64,000 nt of DNA from Roridomyces roridus (taxonomy: Eukaryota > Basidiomycota > Agaricomycetes > Agaricales > Mycenaceae). Both the position numbers and the translations under genes were made by a program. The stretch covers positions 124,001 through 188,000 of the forward strand of contig JARKIF010000007.1 in NCBI GenBank assembly GCA_029378245.1, given 5' to 3'. Below, piece after piece: positions 18,348 to 28,460 of the stretch. A model generated the notes under the pieces. The model searched no databases and was not told the DNA's origin. It saw only the letters and a list, made by a program, of their open reading frames with translations. The stretch's first letter is position 1. Every line of letters starts with the position of its first letter.

Positions 18348-19309
18348 ATGTTCAGATTTTGATCACTTTCAGTATTCCGCCTATTGTGAGCTCGAATCTG
18401 GGCGGATTGGCCTCGGACATAAACCAAACGATTCCTACTGCTGTTCTGCGTGTCTTAGGGTACACAATTCGATTTATTGGCCTCTCCGGGAACCCTAGAG
18501 TGTGCAATATTTATTTGCAGTATTCCAGCTTGCACGACGGGCAGGGTATGACTGGGGCCGGGATATTTTGCCAGCACACTCCGATATATATTTAATTTGG
18601 CGTAGGGCACTTCTATTTCGAATATGGAACCTGCAGCACCCCTGGTGTATCACAATGGTTCACCTGGTAATTCTCATTCATATCGGTGTTTAGTATGCTC
18701 CCTCCTGCAAAATTTGGGTCGGGCGCCATGGGGGAATATCCAATGGATGTATCCCGAAGTCCTCCGAGCACCATTCCGAGTCAGAGCGTGCATAGAATGC
18801 TCAGCATCGCCGTTGCGTGATGCTTAGTAAGCTGTGCGGCTGGCCCATCGGGCAGCACTTTGCACACAATCTGCGTAGTCCCCGTGCTTAAAAAGCTTCG
18901 GGATATACTCAGAGGGTGCCCCTACATGGCACCAGACCCAAGTTTCGCCCACGGACGCATAAAACACACGGGTTTATGCAGCAACAACATTGGTTGGCTG
19001 TTCTGATCCACCGGTGATCCCAGGGGTATTATATTTGAGGGAAACGTTGTCTACACCAAATAAAATGTGTGTTAAAGTATGCTGGCAAAGGGCTGCAGCT
19101 CCAGGTGCACCTCTCTCATTGTGCAAGCTGGAATAGTGTGAAATATGTACCAGGCACTCCCGGGTCCTCGGGTGCCCTAATACATGTGATTGTGTATCCT
19201 ACGACACGCGAAACAACTGTAGGAGTCGATTGGTAAAGGTCCGAGGGCAATCCGTTCAGAATTGAGCCCAGAACAAGCGGAAAACCCGAAATGATCAAAA
19301 TCTCAACAT
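18348..19309. mobile_element. Element with ~190-bp diverged terminal inverted repeats
   Basis: Bases 18348-18536 and the reverse complement of 19121-19309 align along their length (both start ATGTT and AGATTTTGATCA, both end near ATTCCAGCTTGCAC), with perhaps 70% identity by eye. The 585 bp between have no recognisable coding sequence. Gypsy-2 is inserted at the ATGTT of the left arm, so the true left end is outside the window. A fold-back or MITE-type element is likely; two opposed copies of another repeat cannot be excluded. Confidence 0.5.
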
Positions 19310-19333
19310 TTTGATAAAAATCCGGCTCGCGCC

Positions 19334-20689
19334 CTATGTTCCGCAAAGAGCTGTAATTCCTTTAGTGTTTGTCAATGTACATGTGCCGTTGCGGAATAAT
19401 GCATTTCCTCCGGCGTCATCGAGCTTGCTTATGGAAAGTAGGCTGTTGGCAGCTTCGGGCGTGTATAGTACATCTTTCAGTACGTTCTCAACGTATCCCC
19501 CATTAGCTTTGAATGCCAATTTAACCATGCCTTTGCCGAGTGCCTGAACTTTATGCTCACCCAGACCGGTAATGGTATGGTTTGTGAGTGGGGTGAAATC
19601 CGTGAACAAATCTTTCGAATTGCAGACATGGGATGAAGTACCAGAGTCAGTGATCCAATCAGTCGGTGTAATCGAACTAACTGCTGAGAGGCAAGTATCT
19701 TCCTCAGTGATACGGCATGAATATCCGCTGTCACTTAGGTCTGTGTTCGTTGACTGGTTAGCCTTGTCTTTTCCCTTCTTTGATTTCCCCGAGGTTCGGT
19801 TCGGTCCTTGGCCTTCCTGGTCTCCACCCTTTGCATAGCATTTATGCTTGCAATGATATTTCCGACCACAATTTGAACATGTACTATCTGAAGGACAAGT
19901 GCAACCGGTGGATTTATTACCGGACTTGGGGTATCGGTTCGAAGATGAATTCGATCCCCTCGAGACTAAAGAAGAGTCTGCGCCCGATTTTTCCAGACGG
20001 CGGCGGTATTCCTCGAGAATAATAGCAATAAGTTCGTACGATGTAATCGGAAGGGTAGTTGCCAGTGAAGTTGGAGCCTGTGTAGTACCAGTAGTAGAGC
20101 TGGCAATAGCTTGAACAGCAGTGAAGTTTGCGCCTAGATAAGCCGTAGTAAATTGGTCCCAGTTCTCAGGTAGAGAGGTGAGTAATAGGAATGTGAAATC
20201 ATCGTCAGATACATAGCTACCCATAAGGTGAAGCTGCTCTTGGATTTCCCTAAGCTCAGTAATGTGGGCCAAAATATCGGTAGACTCATCAGCGGCAGTC
20301 CGATAGAGTCGACGGCGCATGGATAGAATTCCCAATTTTCCGCGGGATTCCTTTACAGTGACAAGCTGTTTCCGCATTTGCGCAGAAGTCGTAGCTCCAG
20401 AGATATGAATCATCTGTGAGTCGCTTATCGTCAGCTCAAGTTGAGTCTGTGCGCGCGCGTCATTGTCTTCCCATTCTTCGATGGACTTGAGTTCATCGGC
20501 GGTCGGTTTGTTTGCATCTGCCGGTGTCGGACAGGGTAAAGTTCCCAAGACATACTTCAGCAGACCTCGATCCCTCAAAATGGAGGTGATACGACGCTTC
20601 CAGCCTAGCCAATTGGCATCCTGGAGCGGCTCAATTCGATACATGCTCGACGAAACGTGTGAGGCGGGTGTGGTAGTAGATGCGGCCAT
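19334..20689 (-). CDS. Copia-1 Gag-protease, truncated
   Basis: A 451-residue open frame from the ATG at 20689-20687. The N-terminal part is the copia Gag domain (UBN2/DUF4219 type) with a WLGWKRRITSILRD-like opening block, homologous to copia-2 residues 1-220. A zinc knuckle CX2CX4HX4C (CSNCGRKYHCKHKC) follows. The C-terminus contains the copia protease site in WITDSGTSSH. A stop follows soon after the protease region; integrase, RT and RNase H are absent. Truncated and probably dead. Confidence 0.85.
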   Translation of the reverse strand: MAASTTTPASHVSSSMYRIEPLQDANWLGWKRRITSILRDRGLLKYVLGTLPCPTPADANKPTADELKSIEEWEDNDARAQTQLELTISDSQMIHISGATTSAQMRKQLVTVKESRGKLGILSMRRRLYRTAADESTDILAHITELREIQEQLHLMGSYVSDDDFTFLLLTSLPENWDQFTTAYLGANFTAVQAIASSTTGTTQAPTSLATTLPITSYELIAIILEEYRRRLEKSGADSSLVSRGSNSSSNRYPKSGNKSTGCTCPSDSTCSNCGRKYHCKHKCYAKGGDQEGQGPNRTSGKSKKGKDKANQSTNTDLSDSGYSCRITEEDTCLSAVSSITPTDWITDSGTSSHVCNSKDLFTDFTPLTNHTITGLGEHKVQALGKGMVKLAFKANGGYVENVLKDVLYTPEAANSLLSISKLDDAGGNALFRNGTCTLTNTKGITALCGT

Positions 20690-20785
20690 TTATGCGAGTG
20701 CCTTTAGATGGAATATAACAAGCGGTAGTGTGTTGAGTAGTAGTAGTCTTCGAAAGTCGTGTAAATGTCCCAAAGATTTAGGCGT

Positions 20786-20799
20786 CGGGGCCCATAACC
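20786..20799 (-). promoter_or_regulatory. Copia-1 primer-binding site (initiator tRNA-Met anticodon-arm type)
   Basis: On the element strand GGTTATGGGCCCCG follows the LTR end ...CAACA directly. The same block follows the LTRs of copia-2 and copia-3. Its complement resembles the anticodon arm of eukaryotic initiator tRNA-Met (GGGCYCAUAACC), the half-tRNA primer known from Drosophila copia. Confidence 0.65.
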
Positions 20800-21054
20800 T
20801 GTTGAGATGAATTGATCGAGTCGAAGGTGCTGAAGAACCTGCGCAGAGGTTCCCTGAGATCACACATAAGTTGGAGGGCAATTCAAGTAGATTAAGATGC
20901 TCTCTGAGAGAATACAGCGGGGTATTTATACGTAGTCCTAAGGCTGTGTAAAATACGAGTCATAATGTAGCATAGTCATATTGAGTCATATTGAGTCATA
21001 TTGCAGTGTAGCGGGATGACCGAGTTGCCCGATGCCTGATGCATAGGTTCAACA
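20800..21054 (-). repeat. Copia-1 5' LTR (255 bp)
   Basis: On the element strand it starts TGTTGAACC and ends CTCAACA, with TATAAATA at about 20921-20928 as TATA box. Three copies of a GAGTCATATT-like repeat lie near its outer end (about 20960-21003). Confidence 0.8.
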
Positions 21055-21063
21055 GTAAGTATG

Positions 21064-23310
21064 AGATCCGGCGGTGCACGGCCACGCCCGTATCAGGCTT
21101 GACTCGAAGTATTATGCGGGAGCCCTGTTCGATTCAGGGCTGGGTCATGAGTTGAAGATAATGTGGTTTTTTCTCTCTTCTTGCTGGCCAGCACCCGTTC
21201 AACGTTGGTTCCTTGTGCTTCGACCAGCCAACGACAGCAGCATGTGCAGCAGTGATCACTGATTCCTGCTTGCGGACGAAGTAAGTAGACGTTGGGCCCA
21301 GTGGTGGTCGGCCACACCCGCTATATATGAACAAAGTTGTATCCAAGGTTGTTTGTGGGAACCCCGTTCGACTCGGGACTGAGCCATGCATCGCGCGAAG
21401 CTTGGGCACATTTTTCTTTCAGGTGAGTCCGATTTAAAATTTTACATTGCTTGGTTCAGCGGGAGTGGATCCATTCGTCGGTGCGATCGTCTCGGACTAA
21501 CCATGTTCGACAAGAACGAGTAGGATTGCGACTATGATTCGATGAGGAGAAAGGAGGAAGGAGGAAGGAAGGTTGCGTTGAGGCTGATATCGCAAATTTG
21601 TCGGCCGAAGGAAGCTCCATATGATGAATAATTTGACTCTGGATTGTACTCAGTGGTGGTTGGACACGCTTGCTACATGTATTGCATCTCTTTGATGTAT
21701 TGAAGTCTGCGGGAATCCCGTTCGATTCGGGGTTGGGTTATGTGAAGATCCAGAATTTTTTGGCATAACTGACGGATCCGCGGATAATTCACGGCCAACC
21801 CAGAAAGGATCTAGTATGTATGAGATCCGGCGGTGGATGGCCACACCCGCGAGCTAATGAGTTTGGCTCTGAGTTTTCTGCGCGAATCCTGTTCGATTCA
21901 GGGCTGGGTCATGTGGCACCGGCGCCCGGGTCTTTTTTTGTGTTTGCTGATCAACGCCACGAAACATAGTTGGTCGCCTGGCTTCGACCAGTTACTATTC
22001 AAAGGCTGTCCGATGTGCTTGATTCTTGCTGCGAGACAAATTGCGGATGGCTGGCACTGGGCAGCTGCCGCAGGAGGTTTGACTGTTGACAAGACAAGAA
22101 AACAACACTCAGAGGAGGTAGATCTTGAGCTCAGTGGTAGGCGGCCACACCAAAGCCACACCCGGTCTACGTGTGTGCAAAATTCCTTTTGTTGGAAAAG
22201 AGAAGTTAGTCTCCTGGCCTCGACCAGTTAGTTATTCAAAGGCTGTTGGTTGTAGGGCGGGTGACAGCGGTGATCGCTGGTCTGCGTGACCAATCGCGTA
22301 TCCACAAGCAGACAATAAAACAACAGTCGGAGGAGGTAGACGCTGAGCTCAGTGGTGGTCGGCCACACCCCCTATACGTAAAGGGTCTATGTGGACAGGT
22401 TTGCGGGAACCCCGTTCGACTCGGGACTGAGCCATGCCCACTCCTTACTTAAGGCACATTTTTGTTTCAGTCGCGGGTTCGATTTTACATTGCTTGGTTC
22501 AGCGGGAGTGGTTTTGTCAGCGACATCGTCTCGGACTAACCATGTTTGACAAGAACAAGTAGGATTTGCGAATATGATTCGATGAGGAGGAAGGAGGAAT
22601 GAGGAAGGAAGGAAGCGTTGAGGAGGGGGGTACTTATCGGATATCGCAATTTGAGGCTGGGTATCCATGTCAAACGAGTCGCAGTGCTTTAGGTTTTTTG
22701 TTCCGGTCGCTCGGATTGAGATGCCGGAGGAAGCTCCATATAATCGAGAATTTGACTTTGGTTTGTACCCAGTGGTGTTTGGACTTGCTTGCTACATGTC
22801 TGCTATCTCGTCTCTGTTCGATTCGGGACTGGGTCATGCGTTGATATTCAAGATGTCATTTTTGACATCACCGAGCCAAGGATTCAGACAACCAGGAGGC
22901 GTTAGGATACACCGTGTATGAGATCCGGATGGCCACGCCCGTGAGCTTATGAGATTGGCTCTCTGAGTTTTCTGTGCGAGTCCCGTTCCGAGTCAATGCT
23001 GGGTCATGTTTCTTGCACGCGTATCTCGTTTTTTTCTCTCCTTTCCTGCTGTTTGCTCACCGACGCTCCGGTAGTTAGCCGCCCGGATTCGACCAGTTAT
23101 CAAAGGCTGTAGGTTGTAGGGCGGGTGACAGCGGTGATCGCTGGTCTGCGTGACCAATCGCGTATCCGCAACCAGACAATAACACAACAGTCGGAGGAGG
23201 GAGACCGTGAGCTCAGTGGTGGTCGGCCACACCCGTTATGTGTAGCTTGGCTTTTGCAGTATACAGAGTTTGCGGAAAGCCCGTTCGACTCGGGACTGAG
23301 CCATGTGAGA
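21064..23310 (+). repeat. Array I: about nine tRNA-like units with A/B boxes and T-run terminators
   Basis: Units carry a B-box GTTCGAYTC at 21127, 21366, 21720, 21891, 22414, 22816 and 23283; the copy near 22985 is degenerate and one near 22130 is 5' only. Upstream of each is an A-box-like (A)GCTCAGTGGTGGTCGGCCAC or a related block. In the best units GCTCAG pairs with CTGAGC as acceptor stem, GTGG/CCAC as D stem, CCCG.../...CGGG as anticodon stem, and CCCG/CGGG flank the T loop. The anticodon loop is 24-40 nt, as if an intron were present. A run of 5-7 T follows most units within 15-35 bases. I infer Pol III-type, tRNA-derived elements; U33 is not kept, so they are not normal tRNA genes. Confidence 0.6.
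21440..23310 (+). repeat. Diverged ~1-kb segmental duplication within array I
   Basis: Blocks recur in the same order: TTGCTTGGTTCAGCGGGAGTG with flanking at 21450-21560 and 22490-22600, and a GGTTGTAGGGCGGGTGACAG-containing block at 22240-22350 and 23100-23215. The tRNA-like units were therefore multiplied partly by local duplication. Confidence 0.6.
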
Positions 23311-23972
23311 CAAGTACCATTGATTTTTGTTTCTTTCGGCTTGGGGTTTTCTTCGAGTACCAATACAATATCATACTCGGGAAAGGTGCGTATTTGATCA
23401 ACTCGAGCGGGTGTTGTCGGTGGGAACAGCAGTCCAGAGCGGCCAGATCAGATAGTTGCAGAGAAATTGAGCAAGAAGGGGATGAGTGAGGGGATAGCAC
23501 AGTCGAAGGTGCTTGTACCGGCTCGTTGGGCTCGCATCTGCTCCACATATTCCCATACATGAGAAGATATCCTGTTCGATTCTGGCAAGTGGAGTTACAC
23601 AGTAGCGCGGGTCCTTTTGCATTTTGCATGCTGAGACGGAGCCGAGTCTAGAGTCCAGACACAGGAGACAACATTACAGCTTCAATGTTCCGGCATCAGT
23701 TGCCTGAGATCTGGCACGGAGAGAAGCGAGGATTCCACCGCCCGCCAACTGCCCGCGGAAACGCCACCGGAGCATGGATTCCACGAGGCGGTCCAAGAAA
23801 TGGAGAAACAGTTGCGGTAGAGGATGAAGACAGAAAGCTGTTGAAACGAGTCCAGTAGACTCTCTTGAAAGCTGTTCATGGTGGAGGAGTCAAAGAGAAA
23901 GCTGTCGGCCGATCAAAAGGGCGGCTATTTTTCCGCCCATCACATAAGCGCCGGCAGATCTCTTCCTCTCCC

Positions 23973-24730
23973 ATGTCTTGGTCCCTTGCGCTCGCCGTCC
24001 TGCTCAGCGTCAACGCCCGCCTTGTCGCTGCCCAGAACGATCCGAATGGCGACAGGAGGCACGTCACACCCTCTGCCGCTGCTATCGGTTTCGTCGTAGG
24101 TGGGACCCACACATTCGATAGTGGTACGCACACGACTCACACTCATGGTCAGCGGCCGTGGTTTTGTTCCTGTTCTGCTGCTGTGTACAACGCCGGCGGG
24201 TTCATCTTCTCAAGGCTACGAGGCTCCCGCCTCTGCCGCTCACCGATGCTACCTTTCCCCACGGGCTGCAGTATGTCGGGACTCGGCCCAGCGCCCAGAC
24301 CACGCCCACACCACCTACGACGACCCCTTTTTCGTACAGGGGATATCAGACAGAGTACCCGCCTGCGAGCGCAGCCGACTTTGCCCCGCCGCCGTATGTG
24401 AAGGAGGGTGGCGCAGGCCCGTATTCTCCCGTGCGTGCTACTCCATGTCGTCCCGAGCGTGGCTGACATCGTCTGTATAGCCTCCGGGACCTCCGCCGCC
24501 GCCTATCGATGCCGTACCTGGCCCGGCACCGGGATACTACGCTCCAGTGCGTCTTGCTCATTTCATCTGCTTCATCTCGCTCAGTTTGTATACAGCCTCC
24601 CGGCCCACCACCGCGCGCTCACATCTCTGTACGTCTTCATTCCCCTCCCCCTCGCCTTGCCCGCTGATCCGCCGCATAGTCCAATTCGGCTGACTTTAAC
24701 GGCGGCTTCCGCCCACCGCCCGTGTCTTAG
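23973..24730 (+). CDS. Small single-pass membrane protein with proline-rich PPxY tail (five exons)
   Basis: Exons 23973-24099, 24153-24430, 24481-24546, 24596-24628 and 24680-24730 join in frame to 184 residues; introns are 49-53 nt with GT-AG ends. Residues 1-21 are a signal peptide (MSWSLALAVLLSVNARLVAA). A very short ectodomain is followed by a membrane helix (about 36-55) that ends in FCCCVQRRR; the helix is created by the first splice. The cytosolic tail is Pro/Tyr-rich with PPPYV and runs of PPGPPPPP, which could bind WW or SH3 domains. Family not recognised; a plasma-membrane or endosomal adaptor role is a guess. It is the only host gene between the two tRNA-like arrays. Confidence 0.7.
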
Positions 24731-25302
24731 CCGGTCAACGAACTTCACATACACGCCTCTTCTTCTTAATGTGATTACGATGGCAGACAAGCGATCCCCC
24801 CTCTTCTCTCCCGGCATCCGACACCCGGCGATCCTCACTCCCCAAGTCCCCGGACATCGACTTACCCATGCCATGCCACGCCACGCCACGCCAGGACTCT
24901 GTATCTCTACCCCCTTCTTGTGTAAACCTTTTGCTGCTGCTAAATTGTATGGACGTCAGGGTCGCTTTTCGTTTGGAGCTGCGGCGGAGGGGCGATCGGC
25001 TGTAGACAGGAGCAAGGTACGGATATAGCTCTCCCTGCGCTTCTCTTCCTGTCACCCCTTCAACGCGTTGCACGATGGATTTTGGATTGGCGACGCTTCC
25101 CGACGGCGACGGCGGGCGTACCGCGTATCCGAGAACATGGCTCTCTTCCTTCCGTCAGTCTTCTGTCCTTCGAACTCTCTGCGTGCTTTGTGCGAGTGAG
25201 TGTGTAATTCCGGAAGGGAAGGTACGAACGTGGAGGATAGGATCGGATCGGTGTATTCTTGGCTGTGGGTAAGTATTGCTGGTGTGTCGATTGTTGACGT
25301 TC
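24731..25302. other. No recognisable gene
   Basis: Between the membrane-protein gene and array II I see only short, mutually overlapping frames without domains, start context or splice support. The first part may be 3' UTR. Confidence 0.5.
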
Positions 25303-25534
25303 CCGGGAACATGCCTGCCTTGGTAAGTATAGGCGTCTGTTCGAATCAGGCCCGACCATGTGCTGCAAGGTTGGTTTATTTTATTTGCTGTGGATGGAGA
25401 CGAAGGATACTTCAGGCTCTTGACGTGATGACAGCTATGGGTGGCTGTAGAAGGAGGCATGTCGGTGGGAGAGTTGAAAACCTTGTGGCAAAGTGAGTGT
25501 GCTGGTCCTCGAGTGTTCGAGTGGGATCTAATGT

Positions 25535-25625
25535 GACTGGATGGCAGAGGATATGCGCCCGCACTAAATGACGGGCAGTTCGACATATGTCCGCGGATTA
25601 CGCCTGTTCGAATCAGGCTCGAGTC
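25535..25625 (+). ncRNA. tRNA-like unit II-b
   Basis: Acceptor stem GACTGGA/TCGAGTC has one mismatch; the T loop is in CTGTTCGAATCAG. A TTTTT run is about 26 bases downstream. The anticodon loop is enlarged. Confidence 0.35.
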
Positions 25626-25860
25626 TTCGTCCGTGCACCTTGATGCACATCTTTTTCTTCGAATTCTTTCCTTTGAATATTTGCATTCTAATTCAGTTGA
25701 AAGTCAAAACCCGTCAGAGCACATCGCCGACTACATCTTACTGGAGTGTGTCTTGCTGCGCCTTCGGAGGATTCGCACGGGGGGAGACGGTGTGTCGATG
25801 GGACCTTGCCTCGAAACTGAAGTGAGTGTGCATATTGCTCGACTGGTTGCGTTCTAATGT

Positions 25861-25950
25861 GACTCGATGGCAGGGGATATGCGTCCACCACTTTTACGAT
25901 GCCAAACGCGATGGTGTGCGGATTACGCTCGTTCGAATTGGGCTCGAGTC
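25861..25950 (+). ncRNA. tRNA-like unit II-c
   Basis: GACTCGA at 25861-25867 pairs perfectly with TCGAGTC at 25944-25950. B-box GTTCGAATT. Anticodon-type loop too long for a mature tRNA without an intron. Confidence 0.4.
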
Positions 25951-26233
25951 TTTGCGCATTTGTGTCGGTGTCTTTCTTCTTTCTTGATTCTGGATATGAT
26001 GAACAGTGTTTACTTTTGCAGTACCTACAGGTCAATTTTAGTGAGTACCTTGTGAACTCATCAGATGGCTGCGAGACCCCACTTGGGATCGTTCACAGTC
26101 GACTTTCGGATGATTCGAGTGCATGGGTGTATGAGGGGTTTCCATTGGACCATGGCCATGGCCTTCCCCACTGTCCGATGTCCGTCCAAGGTGAGCAAGT
26201 CTTGTTATCGTGCTTTTGGTTGGGTTGAAATAC

Positions 26234-26305
26234 GACTCGATGGCATCCGCACGAGATATGCTGCCCTTACCTTGCGGATTACGCCCGTTCGAATCGGCTC
26301 GAGTC
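26234..26305 (+). ncRNA. tRNA-like unit II-d (72 nt, compact)
   Basis: The shortest unit, with tRNA length. Perfect 7-bp acceptor stem; the T stem lacks one base. TTTTTT follows 23 bases downstream. The A-box region is altered relative to its neighbours. Confidence 0.4.
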
Positions 26306-26447
26306 TTGGCCTGTGTAGTTTGGCTCACAATTTTTTCTTCTTTCCTCCCGTCTTCACAGGAGGCGTGTCGATGACGGAGTTGAAAAACCTTTTGTCCAAG
26401 TGAGTGCGTTCGTGGTGGGCTACTAGTGTTGAACTGGGATCTAATGT

Positions 26448-26537
26448 GACTCGATGGCAGAGGATATGCGTCCACCACTTTTACGATGTCCACCTAGCAG
26501 CTGTGTGGATTACGCTCGTTCGAATCGGGCTCGAGTC
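26448..26537 (+). ncRNA. tRNA-like unit II-e
   Basis: Perfect acceptor stem, GCTCG/CGGGC T stem around TTCGAAT, and TCCAC/GTGGA as anticodon stem with a 29-nt loop. The best cloverleaf of the array, but position 33 is A, not U. Confidence 0.45.
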
Positions 26538-26768
26538 TTTGATGATTTCTGAACCACTTTTGGTTGCCAGGGCTAACGGTCGATTGACTTGTGCCATCTC
26601 GTTTTCCGACCCGGTGGTTGCAGCTGACAGATGTTCCGCTGCAGGGATGGCCGAGTCGCACTGAGCTTTCGGATTGCTCGCGGGGTGTTTAACTTTCTGG
26701 CCCCAAGTTCAACTTTTTATTCGAGGTGAGGAAGTCTTTGTATCATGCTTTTGGTTGGGTTAAATTGC

Positions 26769-26860
26769 GACTCGATGGCAGAGGTTATGCATCCGCATGG
26801 TATCGGGTTCCAGTAGATGTTCACTCTGCGGATTACGCCTGTTCGACTCAGGCTCGAGTC
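26769..26860 (+). ncRNA. tRNA-like unit II-f
   Basis: Perfect acceptor stem, a 7-bp ATCCGCA/TGCGGAT anticodon-type stem and a T arm with GTTCGACTC. If the loop holds an intron, the loop start A-T-GGT-A would fit U33 and A37. TTTT and TTTTT runs follow within 30 bases. Confidence 0.45.
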
Positions 26861-27811
26861 ATTCGGTGTCCCGGGTTTTCTCTTTTTCTCCACCAAATGC
26901 AAGCATGTGGATTTCTCCGCTGATTATTTGTTCAACTCAGTTACTGGTCAGAGGGTGGAACTTCGGGGCCTATCTGCAAGGGTTACATTCAACAATTGGG
27001 TCATCCATGGCTGGGATTCTACGGCGAGTCGATGATCCGAGAGTTTATTCCACGTTCTGGTGAGGTGGGTATATGTATGGCACATATACTGTAAAATAAT
27101 TATTGGAACAGATTTGGATTGCATGTGCATATGATAGCGAACTGTTGGAATACAAGTTCAGGTTGGTAGCAATTTGGGTCCCAAGTTTTCAACTTTGTCG
27201 AGAGCAACTGGCCGGGTCCAAATCTTCAGAGTAACCTCAAATTCTGGTCTGGTGGGCTTTTCAGGCAATGCCGGTTGGTCGAATCCCGGCTGATGCAGTG
27301 AATCACAGTCAATCGAAAGCTATCAGCAGCTGTTGATGGCAGATCAATAACAGTGTTGAGGTGGAACTCAAATGTGTGCAAGTAAATCTGATGGTCCAGC
27401 CATGAACGAGACTTCTGAACTGATGGATGGAAGCACTGGTTTCACGCCCAAACTATTGTGCAGTAGGGCAAAGACACTGAGAATTGTCGCTGATCAAGTC
27501 TGGATGATGGGACATCAGTTCTGTGAATCATCGGCAGATCGGCATCGGTGGTGGGAAATGAGATGACCTTTCAATTCAGCTTTGTAAGAAATTGTTGAAT
27601 GCCCGTCAGATGCTCTCTGAGAATGGAGTTGGAATGGAGCCTCAAGATGCGACCCAAAACATTGAACCCCGATCGAGATGCAACCCAGAATCTGCGCTTG
27701 AGACGCATGTCATCACAATAATTATTTGACAGTATATCGCCCATAGTATATGGCTACATATTTGATTCCTCAATCCATTATACCCTATGGCTGCTCGTTG
27801 GATACCAGGAC
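26861..27811. other. No recognisable gene between tRNA-like units
   Basis: Apart from short AT-rich and low-complexity stretches, nothing coding or repetitive is readable here. Confidence 0.45.
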
Positions 27812-27899
27812 GACTCGATGGCAGAGGGTATGCGCTCAGTACATCCGCAATCCGTATACTCACTCTGTTGGTTATGCCTGTTCGATTCAGGCTCGAGTC
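27812..27899 (+). ncRNA. tRNA-like unit II-g
   Basis: Perfect acceptor stem GACTCGA/TCGAGTC, B-box GTTCGATTC, then TTTTT 25 bases downstream. It lies 950 bp from the other units and marks the array's right end. Confidence 0.4.
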
Positions 27900-28460
27900 A
27901 ATAGGTGAGACTCGCGACCCTCGTTTTTGTCTTTCTTCCCAGCAGGTTACCTTCCACGTTATCACGCCAGTATGACTCTTCTTTGTTGGCCGGAGATGTG
28001 GTCCATCCCTCGAGGGCGGCTCGAGCGCAGATGTATATATACATCTGGTAGCCACCAGCGGACAATTCCATCGACGTATGTTTGCGGAATCCAAGTTCCA
28101 CCACGATTGTCATAGCAGGAGGTCCTGGATCTTTGTTGTTTGATCTCCTCTGTAGATTGGTCACTATCGTTATGGCAGGAAAAGATAATCCAACTCGACG
28201 ATTGTGAACGACAGATCGCCGTCACCCCGTCTCCGGATCCATCCGAAGATGGATAGAAGATCTTGAATGGTCGACTTGGCGCCGTGGCATGCGGAGATTC
28301 TCAACGTGTTACCAGGCACTCGGGCGCTTCTGCGTTGCTTGATATCCGGGGTTGCTATTATACACGCCCTCTCTCTCTCCCCTTCCTCGATTCCTCAATC
28401 CTTTCTTCGACGGCTGGCTCCCCCCTGCTACAGCGCTTCGCATAGTACTTATGCGCTGGG

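Larger units (their letters stand above)
19330..21054 (-). mobile_element. Copia-1: truncated Ty1/copia element (5' LTR, gag, protease only)
   Basis: Reads right to left: LTR 21054-20800, primer site, then a gag-protease frame that stops at 19334 where the inverted-repeat element begins. Integrase, RT and the 3' LTR are missing. Confidence 0.85.
25303..27899 (+). repeat. Array II: seven tRNA-like units, mostly with a kept 7-bp acceptor stem
   Basis: Units at 25303-25360 (partial), 25535-25625, 25861-25950, 26234-26305, 26448-26537, 26769-26860 and 27812-27899. Five have GACTCGA at the left end and TCGAGTC at the right, an exact 7-bp acceptor stem; 25535 has one mismatch. Inside are TGGCAGAGG (A-box region), a TCCRC.../...GYGGA anticodon-type stem with a long loop, and GTTCGAAYC (B-box, T loop). 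Flanks such as GCTTTTGGTTGGGTT repeat as well, so local duplication contributed. T-runs follow within about 40 bases. Confidence 0.65.

Noticed and set aside
25535..27899. Array units as functional tRNA genes
   Set aside because: Anticodon loops are too long and U33 is mostly missing, so they are called tRNA-like only.
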